A stretch of 64,000 nucleotides of DNA from Thiofilum flexile DSM 14609 (GTDB lineage Bacteria; Pseudomonadota; Gammaproteobacteria; Thiotrichales; Thiotrichaceae), in the NCBI RefSeq assembly GCF_000380185.1, contig NZ_KB904802.1, positions 1,167 to 65,166 on the forward strand, read 5' to 3'. Position 1 is the first letter of the stretch; each line of letters starts with the position of its first letter. The notes under the pieces are model-generated. The model was not told where the DNA came from. It made no database searches and was given only the letters and a program-made list of their open reading frames with translations. Positions 58,220 to 64,000 of the stretch are shown here, piece after piece. Both the position numbers and the translations under genes were made by a program.

Positions 58220-59734
58220 CTATAATAAGACCACATCAAAATGCTCTTGCGTATAGAGGGCTTCAACCTGCAAACGAATGGGGATTGCTACAAATTCTTG
58301 TAACTCAGCTAGGCTGCTTGATTCTTCATCGAGTAATAAATCAATCACGTCTTGTGAGGCCAGTACTAAGAGGGATTTAGCCTCAAATTGGCGCACGGCA
58401 CGCAAGATTTCTCGGAATATTTCATAACACACAGTCTCAGCCGTTTTGACATAGCCGCGCCCATTGCAAGTTGGGCAGGATTCGCACAGCACATGTTCTA
58501 AACTTTCACGAGTACGTTTGCGAGTCATTTCAACCAAACCTAGAGGGGAGACGTCGCAAATATAGGTTTTGGCGTAATCTTTTTCTAAAGCACGGTCTAA
58601 TACTTTCATCACTTGCTGGCGGTGCTCAGTTTCCAGCATATCAATGAAATCTAAAATAATAATACCGCCCAAATTACGCAAACGTAATTGTCGGGCGATG
58701 GCTTGCGCCGCTTCTAGATTGGTACGGAAAATGGTTTCTTCAAGGTTGCGATTGCCAACAAACCCGCCGGTATTCACATCAATAGTGGTCATGGCTTCGG
58801 TTTGGTCAATCATGAGATAGCCGCCTGACTTGAGCGGGACTTTACGTTGTAGGGCTTTTTGGATTTCATCTTCCACCCCATGCAGGTCAAAAATAGGGCG
58901 CTCTCCCGCATAATGCTCAATAACAGCAACTAAATCGGGAATGTATTTTTCGCTGAAACTCAGTACCTTATTGACGGTTTCGCGGGAATCAATCAAGACG
59001 CGCTCAATGCGCTCTCCTACCATATCGCGCAATACCCGCAGCACTAGCGGTAGATCAGCATAAACTAAGGAGTCTTGTAAAGCGCTAGCGCTACTAGATG
59101 TCCCATTTGAAGTGCCATTATGGGCAATATTTTGCCACAGATTACGCAAGAAACGCATATCACGGCTTAACTCATCAGCGCTAATCCCTTCAGCCGCAGT
59201 ACGTACAATGTAACCATATTGATCATTAAATTCGGTGCGTAATGCGAGCATTAATTGCCGCAAGCGCTCACGCTCTTGAGGGCTTTCAATTTTGCTCGAA
59301 ACTCCCGTATTAGAGCTATCTGGCATTAAGACTAAATAGCGCGAGGGAATGGTGATATAGGTCGTCAGTCGTGCGCCTTTAGTACCTAAGGGATCTTTAA
59401 TGACTTGTACTAATAGTTTTTTACCTTCATGTAAAAAGCTCCCAATATGTGGCAAGGGATGAGGTACGGGATGTGAACCATCGGCATTAATAAAGTCATC
59501 TAGATTCGGAGTCGTCAAATCTGAGGCATGTAAAAACGCTGATTTATCTAAACCAATATCAATAAAAGCCGCCTCCATACCGGGTAAAACCCGTGACACC
59601 GTGCCACGATAAATATTGCCCACAATACCGCGTTTAGAGGAGCGTTCAATCAGCACCTCTTGTAAAACACCATTTTCTAGTAATGCTACCCGTGATTCTT
59701 GCGGCGTGACATTTATTAATAATTCAGCACTCAT
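58220..59734 (-). CDS. rng: Ribonuclease G
   Basis: An endoribonuclease that matures the 5' end of 16S rRNA and decays some mRNAs. The 504-residue protein has an S1 domain (about 35-120, with RGIVGNIYRGTVSRVLPGMEAAF), the catalytic DNase I-like region (TIDVNTGGFVG and GGIIILDFIDM), and the Zn-link CxxCPTCNGRG. It is 15 residues longer than E. coli RNase G, in part from a Ser/Thr-rich insert near 210-222. The lack of an RNase E-type C-terminal tail identifies it as rng. It is the last gene of the run that starts at holA. Confidence 0.95.
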   Translation of the reverse strand: MSAELLINVTPQESRVALLENGVLQEVLIERSSKRGIVGNIYRGTVSRVLPGMEAAFIDIGLDKSAFLHASDLTTPNLDDFINADGSHPVPHPLPHIGSFLHEGKKLLVQVIKDPLGTKGARLTTYITIPSRYLVLMPDSSNTGVSSKIESPQERERLRQLMLALRTEFNDQYGYIVRTAAEGISADELSRDMRFLRNLWQNIAHNGTSNGTSSSASALQDSLVYADLPLVLRVLRDMVGERIERVLIDSRETVNKVLSFSEKYIPDLVAVIEHYAGERPIFDLHGVEDEIQKALQRKVPLKSGGYLMIDQTEAMTTIDVNTGGFVGNRNLEETIFRTNLEAAQAIARQLRLRNLGGIIILDFIDMLETEHRQQVMKVLDRALEKDYAKTYICDVSPLGLVEMTRKRTRESLEHVLCESCPTCNGRGYVKTAETVCYEIFREILRAVRQFEAKSLLVLASQDVIDLLLDEESSSLAELQEFVAIPIRLQVEALYTQEHFDVVLL

Positions 59735-59848
59735 CTTATTTCTCTTATTATAGAGAGCGCCGTGACCCTATTTTGACGACGCTTATTGTTAATCGTTAAT
59801 AAGTAATATCTTATATAATAGCAACCCAGTGACTAATAACTACTTAAC

Positions 59849-60427
59849 CTAACTGAGCAAAGAGATACCCTGTGCCTGCAATAATTGCGCCGTTTCAAAT
59901 AAGGGTAAACCCATTACTCCAGAATGAGAGCCTTCTAAACGTTCAATAAAGATGGCAGCACGCCCTTGAATACCATAAGCCCCCGCTTTGTCTTGTGGTT
60001 CGCCGCTGTCCCAATATGCGGCAATTTCAGCCTCTGTGATGGCTCTAAACCACACGCGACTATGATTTAACCGTACAGATTGCCCTTGAGCCGAACATAA
60101 GGCCACGGCGGTTAAAATATCGTGCTCTCGATGCGAAAGGGATTTTAAGATACGTCTAGCATCCTCAAAATCAAGCGGTTTTAATAATAATTCATGATCT
60201 ACAAACCCTAGTGTATCCGCCCCTAATACGGGTAAAGTCTTATCACTGCGCTCCCAGACGGCCTGCGCTTTTTCTAATGCTAGCCGTTGCACGAGTTCAA
60301 AAGGCGATTCATCAGGGCGGGGAGTTTCGTCAATATCCGCAACTTCAACACGGTAAGTGACCCCAATTTGAGTCAATAGTTCACGGCGTCTCGGCGATTG
60401 CGAGGCTAAAATAATTTGCGGTTGCAT
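59849..60427 (-). CDS. maf: Maf-family nucleoside triphosphate pyrophosphatase
   Basis: Removes non-canonical or excess nucleotides (dTTP/UTP-type activity in the YhdE branch). The 192-residue protein has the family start ILASQSPRRRELLTQIG, the VLGADTLG region and the late DKAGAYGIQGRAAIFIERLEG motif. It lies 9 bases after rlmH and 114 before rng, the order seen in many gammaproteobacteria. Confidence 0.94.
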   Translation of the reverse strand: MQPQIILASQSPRRRELLTQIGVTYRVEVADIDETPRPDESPFELVQRLALEKAQAVWERSDKTLPVLGADTLGFVDHELLLKPLDFEDARRILKSLSHREHDILTAVALCSAQGQSVRLNHSRVWFRAITEAEIAAYWDSGEPQDKAGAYGIQGRAAIFIERLEGSHSGVMGLPLFETAQLLQAQGISLLS

Positions 60428-60436
60428 AGTGTTAAT

Positions 60437-60910
60437 TCAATCAGCGCGATGATAAGGATGATTGGATAGGATACTCCAAGCGCGAAATAATTGCTCGGCA
60501 ACAATCACTCGCACTAGGGGATGCGGAAAAGTCAGGGGAGATAATGACCAGCGTAGTTCTGCGCGCTCGATACAGGCGGACGATAAACCCTCAGGGCCAC
60601 CGACAAGAAGTGCCACATCCCGTCCACCGACCATCCAGTTATTGAGTTGCCCCGCGAGTTGTTCGGTACTCCACGCTTTACCTAAGACATCAAGGGCGAT
60701 GACTAGGCTACCCGCTGGAATAGCAGCCAGTAGCTTGTCACCTTCAAGTTCGCGGATTTTTTTCAAATCAGCCGTTTTAGTGCGTTTTTCAGCACTAATT
60801 TCTTGTAGAACTACTCGACAATGCGACGGCATGCGGCTCAGATACTCATCAGTAGCGGTACTGACCCAAGCAGGCATTTTACTACCGATAGTGAGTAAAT
60901 GAACACGCAC
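60437..60910 (-). CDS. rlmH: 23S rRNA pseudouridine-1915 N3-methyltransferase
   Basis: A SPOUT methyltransferase acting on the assembled 70S ribosome. The 157-residue length is close to the family (155), with the knotted SAM site LLVGGPEGLS and the C-terminal segment LTFPHPLVRVIVAEQLFRAWSI. It follows rsfS by 10 bases. Confidence 0.97.
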   Translation of the reverse strand: MRVHLLTIGSKMPAWVSTATDEYLSRMPSHCRVVLQEISAEKRTKTADLKKIRELEGDKLLAAIPAGSLVIALDVLGKAWSTEQLAGQLNNWMVGGRDVALLVGGPEGLSSACIERAELRWSLSPLTFPHPLVRVIVAEQLFRAWSILSNHPYHRAD

Positions 60911-60920
60911 CGCTTAACCT

Positions 60921-61283
60921 TTAACCTGCTAAGGCTTGGGTATAAGCTTGATCAAAATTGCCATTGACACCCCAGAGTTTTTCGAGATTATAAAAATCAC
61001 GGGTTGAGGCGGTCATGACATGAACAATAATATCGCCGAGATCCACTAATACCCACTCTGAACCACTTCCACCTTCTTCACCTAGAGGAGGATGTCCGGC
61101 TTCTTTCGCTTTTAAAGCGACCGTTGAGGCCAGCGAGCCGACATGGCGGCTAGAGGTTCCGGTGGCAATAATCATGAGGTCAGTAATCGTGGATTTTCCA
61201 CGTACATCGAGCACCGTAATGTTTTGTGCTTTAAGGTCTTCAAGACTGGTAATCACCAGTGCCTTTAATAATTCTAGTTCCAT
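60921..61283 (-). CDS. rsfS: Ribosomal silencing factor
   Basis: Binds ribosomal protein L14 and keeps subunits apart in starvation. The 120-residue protein shows the family signatures [35 protein letters not shown] and REFY-like [10 protein letters not shown]. Its ATG directly follows the nadD TGA with no gap, so translation is coupled. Confidence 0.97.
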   Translation of the reverse strand: MELELLKALVITSLEDLKAQNITVLDVRGKSTITDLMIIATGTSSRHVGSLASTVALKAKEAGHPPLGEEGGSGSEWVLVDLGDIIVHVMTASTRDFYNLEKLWGVNGNFDQAYTQALAG

Positions 61284-61916
61284 TCACACCTTGTTTTTAT
61301 ACAGTTGCTGAGCCTTAATCATAGCGCAGACTGAATCAGGGGTTAAATAACGGGGGTTTTGCTCCCGTGCAATCATGTTACGCAATTGAGTCGCTGAAAT
61401 GTCTAGACCTTGAATGCCAATAGGTAAAACTTTACCGACGGAGTGTCGAGTTAGATCAGCAACGGAGTCAACCAAGTAAGGTTGAAACCATGCGGTTTCG
61501 GAGGGGTTAGTTAGAGCATAACCGGGGCGGCCTACCACGATAAAATGAGTTAATTTAAATAAGTTTTGCCATTCAAACCAACTTTGTAAGGGTAAGAAGG
61601 CATCCACTCCAATAATAAAAGCCCATGATTGATGAGGAAATTCTTGGTGGAGTGCTTGCAGGGTGTGCACAGTATAGGAAGTTTTATCCTGACGCAACTC
61701 TCGATCATCTGCCACAAAGCGGCTTTCCCCTTGAATTGCCGCTTGAATCATCATTAAGCGCTCTGCACCGGAGGCGAGCGGTTGGCGGCGATGGGGAGGC
61801 ACGCGATTGGGAATAAAACGCACTTGCTCTAGGTCAAGTGCATCCGCCACTTCTAAGGCGATGCGCAAATGACCAAAATGAATAGGATCAAACGTGCCCC
61901 CTAATAAACCGATCAT
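61284..61916 (-). CDS. nadD: Nicotinate-mononucleotide adenylyltransferase
   Basis: Makes nicotinate adenine dinucleotide in NAD synthesis. The 210-residue protein starts [20 protein letters not shown], with the [11 protein letters not shown] nucleotide-binding motif, and ends with a region including SATQLRNMI (ISxTxxR-type). The start overlaps the proA stop as ATGA. Confidence 0.97.
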   Translation of the reverse strand: MIGLLGGTFDPIHFGHLRIALEVADALDLEQVRFIPNRVPPHRRQPLASGAERLMMIQAAIQGESRFVADDRELRQDKTSYTVHTLQALHQEFPHQSWAFIIGVDAFLPLQSWFEWQNLFKLTHFIVVGRPGYALTNPSETAWFQPYLVDSVADLTRHSVGKVLPIGIQGLDISATQLRNMIAREQNPRYLTPDSVCAMIKAQQLYKNKV

Positions 61917-63169
61917 AGGCGTACTTGTCCATCTCCTAGCACAATAAATTTCTGTGAAGTAAGACCTTCTAATCCGACAGGGCCGCGTGCATGGATTTTA
62001 TCGGTACTAATACCAATTTCAGCCCCTAAACCATATTCAAAGCCATCGGCAAAGCGGGTGGAAGCATTGACCATAACGGAGCTAGAATCCACTTCACGCA
62101 AAAAGCGCCGTGCATTACTGTAGTTATTCGTCACAATCGAGTCGGTATGTTGTGAGCTATAGGTATTAATATGATCAATCGCTTGATCTAAGCCCTCTAC
62201 CACGCGGATCGATAAAATGGGTGCGAGGTATTCCGTGACCCAATCTTCTTCTGTTGCGGCTTTAATGGCAGGTAAGATAGCACGAGTTTTTTCACAGCCA
62301 CGGAGTTCGACTTGTTTAGCATGATAAATTTCAGCTAAAGCGGGCAGTACTTGGGGGGCAATAGTTTCTGCGACGAGTAAAGTCTCCATGGTATTACAAG
62401 TACCATAGCGATGAGTTTTGGCATTATCGGCAATTTTAATAGCCATCGGAATATCGGCGTCATCGTCGATATACACATGGCAAATTCCGTCTAAATGTTT
62501 AATCACCGGAATCAAGGATTCATTGCTCACGCGCTCAATTAGGCCTTTGCCACCACGGGGAATAATCACATCCACATAAGACTTAGCCCGTAGTAATTCA
62601 CCGACCGCTGCACGATCAGTGGTATCAATCACCTGTACCGCATGTGCAGGCAAGCCCGCTGCTTGTAAGCCTTGTTGCACGCATTGAGCAATGGCTTGAT
62701 TAGAGTAAATCGCCTCGGAGCCGCCGCGTAAAATACAGGCATTACCCGACTTTAAACACAGGGCTGCAGCATCAGCAGTTACATTCGGACGCGATTCGTA
62801 AATAATCCCTACCACACCGAGCGGTACACGCATTTTGCCCACTTGAATCCCTGTTGGGCGATAGCTCATATCAGTAATGGTGCCAATGGGATCGGGTAGG
62901 GTAGCGATTTGGCGTAACCCTTCTGCCATAGTGGCAATATATTTCGGGCTGAGGGTTAGGCGATCTAGCATAGCAGCGTCTAAGCCTTTGGCTTTTCCGG
63001 CTGCTAAATCTTTAGCATTTTCAGTGCGTAAGGCGCTTTCATTATCTAAGAGCGCTTGAGCCATGAAGGCTAGCGCTTGATTTTTAGCATGGGTGTCAGC
63101 TTTAGCCAATAGGCGTGCCGCAGCACGGGCTTGCTGTCCAACTTGTTCGATATAGGCGGCAATAGTCAC
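61913..63169 (-). CDS. proA: Gamma-glutamyl phosphate reductase
   Basis: Second step of proline synthesis: reduces glutamyl-5-phosphate with NADPH to the semialdehyde. The 418-residue aldehyde-dehydrogenase-fold protein has the catalytic Cys in [14 protein letters not shown] and family motifs [19 protein letters not shown] and IPRGGKGLI. The start is GTG at 63169 with a weak ribosome binding site. It lies 11 bases after holA, an order also found in pseudomonads. proB is not in the window. Confidence 0.97.
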   Translation of the reverse strand: MTIAAYIEQVGQQARAAARLLAKADTHAKNQALAFMAQALLDNESALRTENAKDLAAGKAKGLDAAMLDRLTLSPKYIATMAEGLRQIATLPDPIGTITDMSYRPTGIQVGKMRVPLGVVGIIYESRPNVTADAAALCLKSGNACILRGGSEAIYSNQAIAQCVQQGLQAAGLPAHAVQVIDTTDRAAVGELLRAKSYVDVIIPRGGKGLIERVSNESLIPVIKHLDGICHVYIDDDADIPMAIKIADNAKTHRYGTCNTMETLLVAETIAPQVLPALAEIYHAKQVELRGCEKTRAILPAIKAATEEDWVTEYLAPILSIRVVEGLDQAIDHINTYSSQHTDSIVTNNYSNARRFLREVDSSSVMVNASTRFADGFEYGLGAEIGISTDKIHARGPVGLEGLTSQKFIVLGDGQVRL

Positions 63170-63180
63170 GTTTTAATTAC

Positions 63181-64000
63181 CTATTGAGTAGTCATAAGGC
63201 TAATGCTAATACCTGCACACCATAATGCAAGTGTTATTGCTTCATCCCATAGTCGGTCGGTATTCCGAGGTGCATCCATACCGACCCCTTTTGCATGCTG
63301 TTCAAGACGGCCTAAGGCCTCAAATCCCACCGACCATGGCAGTTTTTGCAAATGGGGGCGAGCGCGTTGTAACGCTTCTCGGCGCATAGGGGTTACGGCA
63401 GGGGGCATAGAGCCATGGGCGACTTCATAGCCTTGGCGCATAACATCACCTAGTGCCCAAATAATCAAAGGCAGGGCGGTATCTTCGGCTTGCAGTATTT
63501 TAAATACGTGCATCAGGCGTGACGAGTCGCGCTGTAAAATCGCATCACTAAGATCAAATACACTATAACGCGCATTATCCGCTACCGTGCTGGCAATTTG
63601 TTTAACCTCAATGGGTTGATCGCCAAAAAGTAATTTAAGTTTTTGAATTTCTTGCTGGGCGGCAAGTAGATTACCCTCCATGCGTTCACTTAAATAGCGT
63701 AAAGCCTCGGTGCTGGCTTTAAGCCCTGCTTGTTGAGCGCGTTTGGCTATCCATGCTTGGGTTTTAGCAGGAGTTAGCTCCCAGACATTTACGATAACGC
63801 CAGCCTTGTCTAGTGCTTTAAACCATGCCGCATTGCGTTGGCTTTTATCTAAGCGTTCGGATTGCACCAGAAGTATTTTATCGCTTGGTAATACTTGCAA
63901 ATAATGTTGCAGGGCTTTGGCTCCATTTTGCCCTAATTTGGCGTTATAAAGACGCAAATCAATTAAGGTTCTTTGCGCAAAAAGCGAAAGCGCACTCGCG
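63181..64000 (-). CDS. holA: DNA polymerase III delta subunit, N-terminus cut by window edge
   Basis: HolA opens the sliding clamp in the clamp-loader complex. The frame stays open to the window end: beyond the internal Met at 63957 it reads SLFAQRTLIDLRLYNAKLG, a typical HolA segment. The true start is therefore outside. The visible 272 codons cover the ATPase-like domain end, the middle helical domain (KLLFGDQPIEVKQIAS, YSVFDLSDAIL) and the C-terminal collar domain. About 70 N-terminal residues are missing. Confidence 0.94.
   Translation of the reverse strand, partial: ASALSLFAQRTLIDLRLYNAKLGQNGAKALQHYLQVLPSDKILLVQSERLDKSQRNAAWFKALDKAGVIVNVWELTPAKTQAWIAKRAQQAGLKASTEALRYLSERMEGNLLAAQQEIQKLKLLFGDQPIEVKQIASTVADNARYSVFDLSDAILQRDSSRLMHVFKILQAEDTALPLIIWALGDVMRQGYEVAHGSMPPAVTPMRREALQRARPHLQKLPWSVGFEALGRLEQHAKGVGMDAPRNTDRLWDEAITLALWCAGISISLMTTQ

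Overview
The window reads as a chromosomal segment of a gammaproteobacterium. The evidence is several conserved gene neighbourhoods: panB-panC, ndk-rlmN-pilF-rodZ-hisS-yfgM, and holA-proA-nadD-rsfS-rlmH-maf-rng. Base composition is moderate, with AT-rich accessory genes. A sulfur-oxidising, Thiothrix-like host would fit this mix, but no marker in the window proves the genus.

Layout. The left edge (1-409) holds the 3' end of a decayed IS3-family element that cut a Uma2-type nuclease gene. An MscS-type channel (525-2873), an outer-membrane-like protein (3548-4741) and a Pqi/Let lipid-transport operon (4860-8752; two PqiA halves, PqiB with an added helical repeat, lipoprotein PqiC) follow. From 8791 to 12125 come a leaderless Ala/Thr-rich protein, a TrpD2-like glycosyltransferase with a small partner, a Sel1-repeat protein and an orphan gene. 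The stretch 12396-19961 is minus-strand housekeeping: pantothenate synthesis (panBC), then yfgM, hisS, rodZ, pilF, rlmN and ndk. From 20127 to 27583 lie a periplasmic metallo-beta-lactamase-fold protein, a glycine-rich GDPH-motif protein, a CoA-transferase, a small secreted protein and valS. From 27633 to 33313 lie an AT-rich orphan gene, an intact Uma2 nuclease and sbcC without sbcD.

The region 33424-48469 holds two tandem 1.2-kaa ImpA/M60-like secreted metalloproteases, a 2-kaa alpha-2-macroglobulin family protein (a protease trap) and a nucleotidyltransferase-fold protein. From 48667 to 58070 come murQ, parE, a FecR-like secreted protein, an Mrr endonuclease, serS, an AEC transporter and a Do-family periplasmic protease. 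The right edge (58220-64000) is rng, maf, rlmH, rsfS, nadD, proA and the 3' part of holA.

The most striking non-coding signal is a structured 110-bp repeat present as two near-identical copies (41125-41234 and 55214-55323) and one decayed copy (11646-11706). Its 78-bp core is almost invariant. Its 16-bp arms differ between copies, yet every difference is compensated, so base pairing is kept. The core folds into two NGGA-tetraloop hairpins, and one matches the CsrA/RsmA binding consensus at all 12 positions. Both intact copies lie just past the 3' end of a gene, on that gene's strand. This suggests a dispersed RNA element that could bind CsrA.
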